A stretch of 64,000 nucleotides of DNA from assembly GCA_029821735.1 (NCBI GenBank), contig JALGSU010000038.1:62001-126000 (forward strand), in the 5' to 3' direction. Made by a program: the position numbers and the translations under genes. The notes under the pieces were generated by a model. It saw only the letters and a list, made by a program, of their open reading frames with translations, had not been told where the DNA came from and made no database searches. Below are positions 38,380 to 47,399 of the stretch, piece after piece (the stretch's first letter is position 1; each line of letters starts with the position of its first letter). The stretch is from Candidatus Zipacnadia bacterium. GTDB lineage: Bacteria > Armatimonadota > Zipacnadia > Zipacnadales > UBA5352.

Positions 38380-39708
38380 ATGCGCCTCTACCCGATCCTG
38401 GCCGTAGTGCTTGTGACAGTGTCGACCGCCTGCGCCGCCGATATCCCGGCCTTCCCCGGCGCAGAGGGCTTCGGCGCCAACACGCCCGGCGGTCGGGGCG
38501 GCCAGGTCATTGCGGTGACCAGCCTCAATGACTCCGGCCCGGGCAGTCTGCGCGAAGCCTGTCTGACGCCCGGCCCGCGCATCATCGTCTTCCGCGTGGG
38601 CGGCGTCATCGAGCTTGAGTCCTATATTCGCTTTTCCGAGCCATTCTGCACTATCGCCGGCCAGACCGCTCCCGGCGGCGGCATCTGCCTGAAAAACTAT
38701 GGCCTCTACCTGCGCGACACGCACGACATCATCGTCCGTCACCTGCGCGTGCGCCCCGGTGACCCGGCCCAGAAAGAGTTGGACGCCATCACGGTTTATC
38801 TTTGCCGGCGGGTGATCATCGACCATTGTTCCACGAGCTGGGGTATCGATGAAACCTTCTCGATCACCGACTCGCAGGACGTGACCATGCAGTGGTGCAT
38901 CATCTCCGAGGCGCTCAATGACTCGGTCCACAACAAGGGCGCGCATGGCTATGGTTCGCTGATCAGCTACAACGGTGAGGGCGGCATCACCTGTCACCAC
39001 AACGTCTGGGCTCACAACAACTCCCGCAACCCGAGGCCCGGAGGCAAAGAGGGCATGCCGGGCTTCACCCTCGACTTCCGCAACAATCTGATCTACAACT
39101 GGGGAGGCGCTGCAGGCTACAACGGGCTCCTCCCGCAGAAGATCAACTACGTCGCGAACTTCCTGCGCCCGGGCCCGTCCACCCGCGAGAGCGCGGCTCG
39201 CTACGCCTTCAACATCGGCGGAGTCGCCACCAGCTTCTTCGCTGAGGGCAATATCCTCGATGGTCGCCCCGAGGCGACCGCTGACAACTGGCAGATGATC
39301 CGCCTGCCCAAGGACGCCGCTCGCGAAGACGTGGACGCCGGTCAGGCGTACCCCGCCCCGCCGATTAACCAGCACCCAGCCGAGGAACTGCTGGGTGCCA
39401 TCGTCGAGGGATGTGGCGCGACGCTGCCCGCGCGTGACGCGGTTGATGCGAGGGTAATGGAGAACATCTGCGCGGGCACCGGCGCCATAATCAACTCCCA
39501 GGACGCGGTAGGCGGCTGGCCCGAGTACTCCGCAGGCGAGGCCGCGCCCGACACTGACGCAGATGGCATGTCTGATGCCTGGGAGACCGCAAACGATCTT
39601 GACCCGCAGGACGCAAGCGACGGCGTCGGGGACGTCGATGGCGACGGCTACACAAATATTGAGGAGTTCATCAATGCCACCGATCCCAATGTCCCGGACA
39701 CGGAGTGA
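38380..39708 (+). CDS. Secreted pectate lyase (PL1-like) with C-terminal calcium-binding repeats
   Basis: This is 442 residues from ATG 38380; an ATG at 38371 is an alternative, and GAGAGAG lies just before it. The signal peptide is YPILAVVLVTVSTACA. The parallel beta-helix begins with FPGAEGFGANTPGGRGG, typical of PL1-type pectate lyases, and continues with GSLREAC, GVIELESYIRF, TIAGQTAPGGGICL, HLRVRPGD and DHCSTSWGIDE. Later come HNVWAHNNSRNPRPGG and NLIYNWGG. It should cleave polygalacturonate by beta-elimination with calcium. About 50 C-terminal residues carry two dockerin- or EF-hand-like turns (DTDADGMSDAWE; DVDGDGYTNIEEFINATDP), which may bind calcium or anchor the enzyme outside the cell. 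Confidence 0.92.
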   Translation: MRLYPILAVVLVTVSTACAADIPAFPGAEGFGANTPGGRGGQVIAVTSLNDSGPGSLREACLTPGPRIIVFRVGGVIELESYIRFSEPFCTIAGQTAPGGGICLKNYGLYLRDTHDIIVRHLRVRPGDPAQKELDAITVYLCRRVIIDHCSTSWGIDETFSITDSQDVTMQWCIISEALNDSVHNKGAHGYGSLISYNGEGGITCHHNVWAHNNSRNPRPGGKEGMPGFTLDFRNNLIYNWGGAAGYNGLLPQKINYVANFLRPGPSTRESAARYAFNIGGVATSFFAEGNILDGRPEATADNWQMIRLPKDAAREDVDAGQAYPAPPINQHPAEELLGAIVEGCGATLPARDAVDARVMENICAGTGAIINSQDAVGGWPEYSAGEAAPDTDADGMSDAWETANDLDPQDASDGVGDVDGDGYTNIEEFINATDPNVPDTE

Positions 39709-39712
39709 TCGC

Positions 39713-39796
39713 ATGCGTCTGTCCATCTGCGCCGCCGCGCTGTGCCTGACTGTCGCCTCTCACGCCGCCGACCGCCATGCTGCGCTTCGAGTATAA
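39713..39796 (+). pseudogene. Signal-peptide-only ORF, remnant of a secreted protein
   Basis: Four bases after the pectate lyase stop, an ATG with a good GGAG site (7-base spacing) opens a 27-codon frame. It reads as a clean signal peptide (MRLSICAAALCLTVASHAA) and then stops at TAA after only eight more residues. It looks like the 5' end of a secreted operon gene whose remainder has been lost, by real deletion or by assembly collapse. A very small secreted peptide is the alternative. Confidence 0.5.
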
Positions 39797-39818
39797 TCCG
39801 AACCTTGATCCGTGAGCC

Positions 39819-40823
39819 CTAAGCCCCCGAGACGGCGTCCTCGCTGTAGGCGCGGTACTCGATATGTCTGCGGTCGACATCCACGACACAGTGGATGAGG
39901 CCGCCGGGGTCCTGCACTGCGTCTGGGTAGGCGATGGTTGCGCCGCTCATCAACTCCGTGGTGTATGGCCAGGTAGCGCCATCGTCCTCCGACAGTGACA
40001 CTGTCATCGGGTCGCGGCCCGGCCCGGGGTTGTTGATCAGCATCAGCCGCCCGGACGCCATTCGCCCGATGAAGAACCGGGCCGACGAGTTGGCGATCGC
40101 CGACTCGGTCACCTCGCTCCACGTCTTGCCGCGATCGTCTGAGAACGTCTGCCACAGGTGCCCAATTCGGCTGCGCGCGAGCATCCACAGTCGCCCGTCG
40201 CGCAGTTCCACGACCATGCTCTCATTGCTCCAGTTGTCGGGCGCAGCCACTCGCGCCGAGGGGCGCCAGGTCTCGCCACCATCGTCAGAGATCGCGCACG
40301 CCAGCTTCTGTGGTCTGCCGAAGTACCACTGGCCGGGCTCGGTGGGATCCTGCAGCGCGGTCATCGGCAGCACCAGTCGCCCGTCGCTGAGCACCGTCGG
40401 GCGGTTGAGCGGGAAGACCAGGCCGAGTTCCGGGCAGCAAACCCCGAGGTGGTCGAAGCGTGGCTCGGCGGCGTCGGGGTCGGTGCAGCGGAGGGTCTCG
40501 CGCATGGACATCGGCTCGGTGAGGTCATGGCTGCAGACCGTGTACTGCACCACCAGCCGACCGGCCGAGTCGAACCATACGCATGGGTCAATGCAGGCCA
40601 GTGGCCCGGGCTTTTCGGCGATGGTCAGCGGCTCGGTCCACGTATCGCCGGCGTCATCTGACCAGCACAGCACGATGCGATTATCCGGGGCCGGCTCCTT
40701 GGGCCCGCCGGTGTAGAACACGCAGAAAAGTCTACCCGCCGCCGTGCGCTCAATGCTGGCTATACCGCACCAAGGTCGGTCATCCGAGACCGTCGCCACC
40801 CGCGTTGCCTGTGCAAACTCCAT
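39819..40823 (-). CDS. BNR-repeat sialidase/exo-glycosidase-like protein
   Basis: This is 334 residues from ATG 40823, with AGGAGG about 9 bases upstream; the longer open frame beyond it is not supported. Four Asp-box repeats can be read: CWSDDAGDTWTEP, ISDDGGETWRPSA, FSDDRGKTWSEV and LSEDDGATWPY. They mark a six-bladed propeller of the sialidase/neuraminidase type. There is no signal peptide, so it is cytoplasmic or exported by another route. Many such proteins in environmental genomes are not true sialidases, so the substrate is open. It converges on the pectate-lyase unit and is divergent from the gene at 40980. Confidence 0.83.
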   Translation of the reverse strand: MEFAQATRVATVSDDRPWCGIASIERTAAGRLFCVFYTGGPKEPAPDNRIVLCWSDDAGDTWTEPLTIAEKPGPLACIDPCVWFDSAGRLVVQYTVCSHDLTEPMSMRETLRCTDPDAAEPRFDHLGVCCPELGLVFPLNRPTVLSDGRLVLPMTALQDPTEPGQWYFGRPQKLACAISDDGGETWRPSARVAAPDNWSNESMVVELRDGRLWMLARSRIGHLWQTFSDDRGKTWSEVTESAIANSSARFFIGRMASGRLMLINNPGPGRDPMTVSLSEDDGATWPYTTELMSGATIAYPDAVQDPGGLIHCVVDVDRRHIEYRAYSEDAVSGA

Positions 40824-40979
40824 CGGTTGATGCCTCCTGCCGTTGTAGCGATCGTCTGGCACGACTTCCCTCTCGCACGCCCCGGCTCCTGCGTACGAGG
40901 AGGTATCCGCGTGTCCGAGCGCACAATTAACGCCTGCGCACACGCGCGTCCCACTAAGGCCTTGTGGAGGTGCCGAGGC

Positions 40980-43023
40980 ATGCGTGGCTGGCTATCGCTG
41001 GTTGTCCCACTGACACTGCTGGCGACTTTGGCTTTCGCTCAGGACTCGGACCGGTCGGTGCCGATCGGTCAGCGCTACATCGACACCTTGCCACGCAGCG
41101 GCTCGCCGCGTCTCGTTGAGGGCGAGTGGCCCGGCAGTAGCGCGCTGCCCACGGGTGAGTGGGCGATCGCGGTGCATCTGAAGCCGAGCTTCCGCGTGGG
41201 CGTGGCAGGTATGGAGCGGCTCGTGGTGGTTGAGGCCAGCGGCCCGGTCATGCAATGTGCTGTGGCGCCAGAGCATCTGGTGGCTGCGCGGCAACCAGCA
41301 GATGCGCCCTTACTGGTGGCCGGTGACGCTCGAGGAGCCCTGCCAGGCCCAGCTCGTGACTGAAGCGACCGTTCGCGCGCAATGCTCGGCAGAACTCGGG
41401 TCGACCAGTCCGGGGGCCGTGATTGAGGTCACTGCTGATCCCGAGCCCGTGGCGGTGGACGAGGGCCTGGGGATGCACCCGCACTCGATGGTCCTGGTGC
41501 GGGAGGGCGGGCACCTGCGCGTCTCTGGCGCTGTCGCTTTCGGCTACGAAGATGACATCGATGTGCGCGCCGTGGTCACTGACGCCGGCGATGAGGAACT
41601 GCTCGCGCAGGCAGCGACCTTCTCGCCCCGAGCCGGCCCGTCGGCAGCCAGTGTTTCCGTGGACTGCAATGGCCTGGCTCCGGGCGACTACGACCTGGCG
41701 GTCCAGGTCGGCCCGATGTTCAAGCTGCGCGAGCACTTTGAGTATACGCTGCGCATCTGTCCCGAGCCCGAGCCGGTTCGCTTCGGCGCTCAATACAGCT
41801 CACTGGCGCATCCCGCTCCGGTCTACACGAGCATCGACCAGACGACCGGCTGGGACAATCTCTGGGGCGAGAGTCCGCTGCGCGACGTGGTGGTCAGCTT
41901 CCCTGACCGCGACCAGCGCTTCGTCTTCTGGCGCGGCACATCATACGTTCCCTGCTGGGCTCTGCCCAACGCCTGGCTGACCTACGAGTGGCTCGAGGCC
42001 GAGCCAGATTTCAACGGTGCGGTGGGCTGCGTTGAGCCGATCATGGACAAGCAGTGCAAGTACTCGCGGGTGAAGATAATCGAGTCCAGTCCCGCGCGCG
42101 CGGTCGTCCACTGGCGCTACGCTCTCACGGACCTGAACTGCAAGATCATCAAGGACGAGTGGGCGGACGAATACTTCTACCTCTATCCTGACGCCGTCGG
42201 CACGCGCAAGCTCGTCGCGTGGATGGAGGGGTGGGCGTGGCACGAGAACCAGGAGTTCATTGTTCTGAACCGACCGGGCGGCCGACCGTGGCAGGCCGTC
42301 GACCCGCAGGCCGTCACCTTCATGAACACTGCCGGCGATGAGATCAGGCCGGTCTGGCCCTGCCCGCGCTTTGACGTGCCCGGCGACTGGCCAGACCACA
42401 TCGCGAAGGTCAACTTTCGTGATCAGCCCGACCCGTTCCAGGCCATCGCGTCCGACTACGCGCAGATCAAGGTCTGGGCTGATCCGTATCTGGACAAGCC
42501 AGGGCTGCTGAACTCATATCTGCACTGGCCGGTGAGTCAGGGCATCCGCACGACCTGGATCGATGATGAGGGCGATTTCGAGCGCCCGACGCACTCGAAT
42601 CTGGTGAACATCGTTAACGACCCGGACGTGCGCGAGGAGAAGTTCCGCACCTGGACCTGGCTGATCGGTCTGGCGCCCGAGGACGCGCGCCTGCGAGAGG
42701 TGGTCCACTCTTGGCTGCATCCGCCGGAAATCGCTGCGACGGGCCTGCTCGGCGTCCGCTACGATCGCGACCAGCGGGCTTGGGTGATGACCGCCCAACC
42801 CGGACGGCGCGACGCGCGTATCACGGTCGCCGCATCGCCCGAGAACCCGGTGATCAACCCGGCCTTTGTCATCGAGAAGTGGCACGGGGACGCGGACGTC
42901 TCAGTAGTTGGCTCGGACGCCATGGTCATGACCGGGCGCGAGCGTGACGGCCGTGATCTGGTAGTCTGGGTGCGCGGCAGGTTCGCAGAACCATTTGAGG
43001 TAAGTCTGCGCCATAGTCCCTGA
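40980..43023 (+). CDS. Secreted protein of unknown function, frameshifted near 41274
   Basis: The start is ATG 40980 (GTGGAGG upstream) with signal peptide LVVPLTLLATLAFAQ. The first 98 residues are in one frame (MERLVVVEASGPVM). From 41275 the frame changes to IWWLRGNQQMRPYWWPVTL, needing one base removed or two added at 41274. The second part runs about 580 residues without interruption. It contains a beta-rich sugar-enzyme-like region (TGWDNLWGESPLRDVVVSF; SYVPCWALPNAWLTYEW) similar in composition to polysaccharide-utilisation proteins, but I cannot place it in a family. It is 15 bases upstream of a heparinase gene, so it probably shares that substrate. Confidence 0.7.
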
Positions 43024-43038
43024 TTTCGGAGGCCGAAA

Positions 43039-46000
43039 ATGTCTGACATAATTGCACGCCTGGCAATCATCGCCGCCCTCATCTGGATCGTCGCTGCGCC
43101 GGCCTGGTGCGGTCGCGATGGCGGTGGTCTGTATTCCGCCGAACGTGTCGCCAACCTGCGCGCGAACGTCGAGAAGTATGATTGGGCGGCGTCGCAGCGG
43201 GACGCCTACGTCAGCTCTGCTCAGCACTGGGCCGACATGTCTGACGAGGAGCTTTGGCACCTGATCCCCTGTCAGACACTGCCGCGCTGCATTGACGTGA
43301 CCATGACTACCCGCAAGGGCGGCAATCTCAAGCTGGGCTGCCTGGTCTGCGGTGACGATGTCTTCAAGCACGGGAACTACCCGTATTCGCCGAACCATTT
43401 CACGCTCCCGTGGAAGCTCAAATGCCCATCTTGCGGCACGATCTTCCCGACCAATGACTTCGCGGCTTTCTATGAGAGCGCCATCGATGACCGTGGTTGC
43501 TTCAACGCTGAGCTTGGCGACCAGAGCCTGCTCTTCAACGCCGAACATCCCGACGCGAATGACCCGCTGCACAAGTTCGGCGTGGACGATGGCTGGGGTT
43601 ACATCGATGGCGATGGCAATGAGCATCGTTACATCGCCTACTACACCTGGAAGTTCTGGCGAACCGTCACGAGCGGGCTCAACGCGCTGGCCAACGCATA
43701 TCTGTATACCGGTGACCCGGTCTACGCGCACAAGGCGGGTGTGATGCTTGACCGCATCGCCGACGTCTACCCGGAGATGGATTGGGCGCCGTATGCCGAG
43801 CGTGGATGGTTCCATTCCGATGGCGGCTCGGGCAAGGGGAAGATCCAGGGGCGCATCTGGGAGACCGGGACGATCCGTGGCCTCGCGGGGGCTTACGACA
43901 TGGTTGCAGACGGTCTCGGCGACAGCCCTGAGCTGCTGGAGTTCCTCGCCGGGATGGCGCAGCAGTATGACCTGCCCGGCGAGAAGGGCTCGGTCGAGGA
44001 CCTGTACGCGAACATCGAGGCGGGCATTCTGCAGACCGGCGCGGAGGCGCTGATTTCGGGCCAGATCCACGGCAACCAGGGCATGCACCAGAGCGCGATG
44101 GCGGCGGTGGCGATGGCCTTCGGGCGTGACCCGGAGATGACGCAGTGGATGGACTGGATCTTCGCAGCGGATGGCGGGCGCATCCCCGGCGTGATTGTCG
44201 GCGCCATCGACCGTGACGGGGTGGGGGCCGAGGGCGCTCCCAGCTATTCGCTCGGCTGGGCCTCGAATATCGGCCAGTTGGCCGACATGCTGGCCGACTA
44301 CGCTCCCTACGACAAGAACGATATCTACCGCGACTACCCCACTTTCAAGAAGACCTTCACAGCCGGCTACGGGCTGGTCGTGGCCGGGTTGGCAACTCCG
44401 AATATTGGCGACTGTGGTTCGACCGGTTCAACGGGCAAAGTCTCCGTCGCCCCGAACTTCATCGCCCGCGGCTACCGCTACCTGCGTGACCCCGACATCG
44501 GGCTCGCCGTCTGGCGCGCCAACGGCAATTCCGTCGCGGGCCTGAAGCCCGACATCTGGGCCGAGGAGCCCGACGCGTGGATCCGCGAGGTCCAGCAGCT
44601 CGGTGAGGCGAGTGACGCGGGCGCGATCGCCGGTGGCTTCAACCGGTCCGGCTACGGTCTGATGTCGCTCGAACGTGGCGCTGGTGCTGCTGCCCGAGCG
44701 CTGTGGATGATGTACGGCCGCAGCTTCGGCCACGGCCATCACGACCGGCTCAACATCGGCATATACGGTTTTGGCCTGAAGCTCTCGCCCGACCTGGGCT
44801 ACCCCGAGTTCGCCAGCCGCTGGCCCAAGCGCGCCGAGTGGACCGACAACACGATCTCGCACAATACCGTGATCGTGGACGGTCAGCCGCAGACCACCAA
44901 CTGGGGTGGGCAGGGCGTCTTCTTCAAGGCCCTCCCCGGCATGAGCGCCGGTGAAGTCAGTTCGCCCAACGTCTATGCGCAATGTGATACCTACGCTCGG
45001 ACGATCGCGCAGATCAGCGTCGGCGATGCGGACGCGTATGGCTTCGATGTCTTCCGCGTGCGCGGCGGCTCCGAACACCTCCTGAGCTTCCACGCCACGC
45101 CCGGAGCGCCCGCGGTGGATGGCCTGCAGCTCGTCGAGCAGACAGAGGGCACCTACGCCGGGCCCGACGTGCCCTTCGGTAAGCGCGAGAGCGACGCCGA
45201 TTCCCTCGGCTTCAGCTGGCTCTATGACGTGGCCCGCGACGCCGCCCCGCCTGACCGCTGGCTCGCAGACTGGCTCGTGCCGGACGGCTACCGGGGCGCG
45301 AAGGCCGCTGACGAAACGCACATCGCGTATCACCACCTGACCCCCTCCGACGAGGTGGCGCTGGCCCATGGCGACCCGCCTCAGAACAAGTCCGGCAACC
45401 CGCGCAATCTCCGCTACGTGCTGAGCAAGCGCGCCGGTGACGAGGGCCTCGCCTCGACCTTCGTGTCGCTCTACGAGCCCTACCAGGGCGACCCGCTCAT
45501 CGATTCGGTGGAGCGGCTTGAGGTCGGTTCAGACGCAGAGGGCTTCGACGCGGTGGCGGTGCGCGTGCAGCTTGCTGATGGCGCAGTCGACTACCTCGTC
45601 AGTTGCACGGGCGGGGAGATGGTGGAGGCGGCTGAGGAGTTGCGTTTCGACTGCCGGATGGGCTTCATCCGCGTGCGCGAAGGGCAGGTGGAGCGCGCGG
45701 CGATGATCGCCGGCACGGCGCTGTCGCTGGGCAGCTTCCGTCTTCAGATGCCCGAGGCCGCGGCCACGGGGACCGTCGTGCGCATGGACTACGACATGGA
45801 GGATGACGGACGCATCTGGGTGGACGCCGAACTGCCGGTCGACGGGACGCTGGTCGGCCAGCAGATCTTCATCGACAACGACGGCGCGCGCGACGCCAGT
45901 TACACCATCGAGCGCGTCGAGCGCGATGGCGAAGTGACGATGGTCAGCCTCGGCGACGTGAGTTTCGTGCGCCAGTTCGTGGACAACAATGACTACTCGA

Positions 46001-46131
46001 AGGGGTATACCTACAACTTCGAGGAGGGCGCGTCATTCACAATTCCCGGGCATGCGTGGGTTGAGCGCACGGGTCCGAACGTCGTCGACCTCCGCGCCAG
46101 CGCCGGCGCAGAGGTCGCGATTGAGGAGTAG
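43039..46131 (+). CDS. Secreted heparinase II/III-type polysaccharide lyase with Cys-rich N-terminal segment
   Basis: This is 1030 residues from ATG 43039 with a signal peptide (LAIIAALIWIVAAPAWC). Two CxxC pairs at about residues 100-135 (GCLVCGDDVFKHG; LKCPSCGTIFPTNDF) form a probable zinc-ribbon-like element found in environmental heparinases. The alpha/alpha toroid (about 160-530) holds GNQGMHQSAM and SYSLGWASNIGQL. The Heparinase II/III sandwich starts near 550 with SFGHGHHDRLNIGIYG and continues with ISHNTVIVDGQPQTTNWGG. The C-terminal half is beta-rich. It should beta-eliminate a uronic-acid polysaccharide. It follows the frameshifted gene by 15 bases and is followed by a hairpin. Confidence 0.87.
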   Translation: MSDIIARLAIIAALIWIVAAPAWCGRDGGGLYSAERVANLRANVEKYDWAASQRDAYVSSAQHWADMSDEELWHLIPCQTLPRCIDVTMTTRKGGNLKLGCLVCGDDVFKHGNYPYSPNHFTLPWKLKCPSCGTIFPTNDFAAFYESAIDDRGCFNAELGDQSLLFNAEHPDANDPLHKFGVDDGWGYIDGDGNEHRYIAYYTWKFWRTVTSGLNALANAYLYTGDPVYAHKAGVMLDRIADVYPEMDWAPYAERGWFHSDGGSGKGKIQGRIWETGTIRGLAGAYDMVADGLGDSPELLEFLAGMAQQYDLPGEKGSVEDLYANIEAGILQTGAEALISGQIHGNQGMHQSAMAAVAMAFGRDPEMTQWMDWIFAADGGRIPGVIVGAIDRDGVGAEGAPSYSLGWASNIGQLADMLADYAPYDKNDIYRDYPTFKKTFTAGYGLVVAGLATPNIGDCGSTGSTGKVSVAPNFIARGYRYLRDPDIGLAVWRANGNSVAGLKPDIWAEEPDAWIREVQQLGEASDAGAIAGGFNRSGYGLMSLERGAGAAARALWMMYGRSFGHGHHDRLNIGIYGFGLKLSPDLGYPEFASRWPKRAEWTDNTISHNTVIVDGQPQTTNWGGQGVFFKALPGMSAGEVSSPNVYAQCDTYARTIAQISVGDADAYGFDVFRVRGGSEHLLSFHATPGAPAVDGLQLVEQTEGTYAGPDVPFGKRESDADSLGFSWLYDVARDAAPPDRWLADWLVPDGYRGAKAADETHIAYHHLTPSDEVALAHGDPPQNKSGNPRNLRYVLSKRAGDEGLASTFVSLYEPYQGDPLIDSVERLEVGSDAEGFDAVAVRVQLADGAVDYLVSCTGGEMVEAAEELRFDCRMGFIRVREGQVERAAMIAGTALSLGSFRLQMPEAAATGTVVRMDYDMEDDGRIWVDAELPVDGTLVGQQIFIDNDGARDASYTIERVERDGEVTMVSLGDVSFVRQFVDNNDYSKGYTYNFEEGASFTIPGHAWVERTGPNVVDLRASAGAEVAIEE

Positions 46132-46133
46132 GG

Positions 46134-46157
46134 CTGCTGGGCGGGCAGGCCCGGCAG
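46134..46157 (+). terminator. Hairpin after the heparinase stop
   Basis: CTGCTGGGC and GCCCGGCAG pair over nine positions (one G-T wobble) around GGGCAG. It begins two bases after the stop codon and lies before the convergent PIN gene. There is no T-run. Confidence 0.45.
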
Positions 46158-46192
46158 TACGCTTGGCCAGGCTCCGCTGATTCAGCCAGCCG

Positions 46193-46582
46193 TCACACAG
46201 TCATTTCGCGAAGTGGTCTGCCGTAACGGGCCTCAATCAGTGTGCCGGCGGGCGCACCTGTCATTACGTCTTCAATCTCGGGCCAGCGTCGCAGGAACCA
46301 TATCACCTGTTCTCGGCGGCTGCGCCTGAATACGGGCCCCCCAACGAAGACCGCTCTGACCGTCTTTTGCTCGAAGGCAGCCGCTGTGGCGGGGTTCGAG
46401 CGCATGCGTGAGTCCGCGGTAACGATAATCCAGTCATGTTGGGCAGCAAGGCGCAATATGGCAGGATCCCCGGGATCGCCTTCGCGGAACTCATCACGAA
46501 CGTGACGGACCCCGCGGTGGCCAACTATTTTGAGGACCTGTGGGACGCGGTGAGATAGATTGTTGTCAAAGAAGAATGTCAT
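46193..46582 (-). CDS. PIN-like (DUF5615-type) toxin of a type II toxin-antitoxin pair
   Basis: This is 129 residues. The ATG at 46582 overlaps the TGA of the antitoxin (ATGA), a usual TA arrangement. The start FFFDNNLSHRVPQVL with the first Asp (residue 6), then DPAILRLAAQHDWIIVTADSRM, match the DUF5615/VapC45-type PIN-like fold: the conserved acidic residues would bind magnesium in an RNA-cleaving site. The C-terminal helix is Arg-rich. It is lower in GC and less repetitive in codon use than the surrounding genes. Toxicity is inferred from the family and the neighbour. Confidence 0.85.
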   Translation of the reverse strand: MTFFFDNNLSHRVPQVLKIVGHRGVRHVRDEFREGDPGDPAILRLAAQHDWIIVTADSRMRSNPATAAAFEQKTVRAVFVGGPVFRRSRREQVIWFLRRWPEIEDVMTGAPAGTLIEARYGRPLREMTV

Positions 46583-47295
46583 CCGGCCCTCAGATAGGTT
46601 TCGTACGCTATCGCGTCATGCACGGCCGCTTCTTCCACTTCGTACCAGTCGGCCGCGGCCTCCACCGATTCTTCAGCCAAGTAGGCTTGGTGGAGAACTG
46701 CGGTGGGCACACCACTTGAGTTGTCTATGGGCTTGCCGAAGCCGCGCATTGGGTCCAGCACGACAGAACTCTCCCTGTCCATCGGCCAGTAGCGCTCTGC
46801 CTCGAGCATCCCGTAGTCGATCTTGTGGAAATAGGGCCGGACTAGGCTCGGCATAACGAGCTGACGATCCTGAAGATCCTCAACCAACTCGTCGATCAGG
46901 CAGTTGGTTAGCGAGGAGTCCTCGGCCTCCAAAATGGCGAAGATCGACTGCCCGTCAGTCTGAAGCAGTTTGACGGCGAAGGGGTGATCCGTATTGAAGA
47001 GCTCAGCTGCGCGCTGGGCTGCCGTCCGTATGACCGGAACGCTGACGCCGTGTTGCCGGAAAGCTCCGATGAAGAGTAGTTCCATCAAATCTAGGAACGT
47101 GACCAGCCCACGCTGGCGCAGCCCATCATCCCGTCCAACCAATAGCGGTTCGGAGTGGGCCTGTTCGCCTCGGTAGGTGCGGCTGTAGCCGTTCGCCCAG
47201 CGAGACACGTTGGCTGTGGAGGCACGCAGAAGCTTGGCCGCTTCGGCGACCGAGTATAGCCCTATGCCCGCTAGTGATGGCGTAGCTACCGCCAT
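46579..47295 (-). CDS. Antitoxin with MerR-like helix-turn-helix and DUF433-type domain
   Basis: This is 238 residues from ATG 47295 with AGAGG 9 bases upstream; the open frame further upstream overlaps the next gene and is not used. The N-terminus (LYSVAEAAKLLRASTANVSRW) is a MerR-like winged helix. The C-terminal part (SGVPTAVLHQAYLAEESVEAAADWYEV) matches the DUF433 pattern. This combination is the usual partner of DUF5615/PIN toxins. The N-terminal domain would repress the pair's own promoter, just upstream at 47341-47370. The window's other genes do not use this GC-poorer codon pattern, suggesting horizontal arrival. Confidence 0.82.
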   Translation of the reverse strand: MAVATPSLAGIGLYSVAEAAKLLRASTANVSRWANGYSRTYRGEQAHSEPLLVGRDDGLRQRGLVTFLDLMELLFIGAFRQHGVSVPVIRTAAQRAAELFNTDHPFAVKLLQTDGQSIFAILEAEDSSLTNCLIDELVEDLQDRQLVMPSLVRPYFHKIDYGMLEAERYWPMDRESSVVLDPMRGFGKPIDNSSGVPTAVLHQAYLAEESVEAAADWYEVEEAAVHDAIAYETYLRAG

Positions 47296-47340
47296 GCGAA
47301 CCGACCTCTCATAGCTGGTGTAGTTCCCTCCTCCATTGAC

Positions 47341-47370
47341 AGTATACCCCTGCGGAAGGTTCTGCGGCAA
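47341..47370 (-). promoter_or_regulatory. Sigma-70-like promoter of the toxin-antitoxin pair
   Basis: On the minus strand TTGCCG (47370-47365) is 18 bases from TATACT (47346-47341), 4/6 and 5/6 matches to the -35 and -10 boxes. Transcription would start near 47334, about 40 bases before the antitoxin ATG. It overlaps no gene and lies just past the heparinase stop. Confidence 0.6.
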
Positions 47371-47399
47371 GTTCACCTGCCATTTTCTCGGCTCTGCCC

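Noticed and set aside
38215..39726. Long open frame antisense to the pectate lyase (503 codons), and similar ones at 5019-6692, 36566-38332 and 62494-63828
   Set aside because: High GC leaves antisense frames open. None shows a domain, signal peptide or ribosome-binding site, and each mirrors a recognised gene.
39792..39797. TATAAT box
   Set aside because: It has no -35 partner and no plus-strand gene within about 1.2 kb. It overlaps the stop of the signal-peptide remnant.
40858..40876. Sigma-54-like GGCACG sites (also 28664, 24068)
   Set aside because: The GG-N10-GC spacing needed for sigma-54 is not met at any of them.
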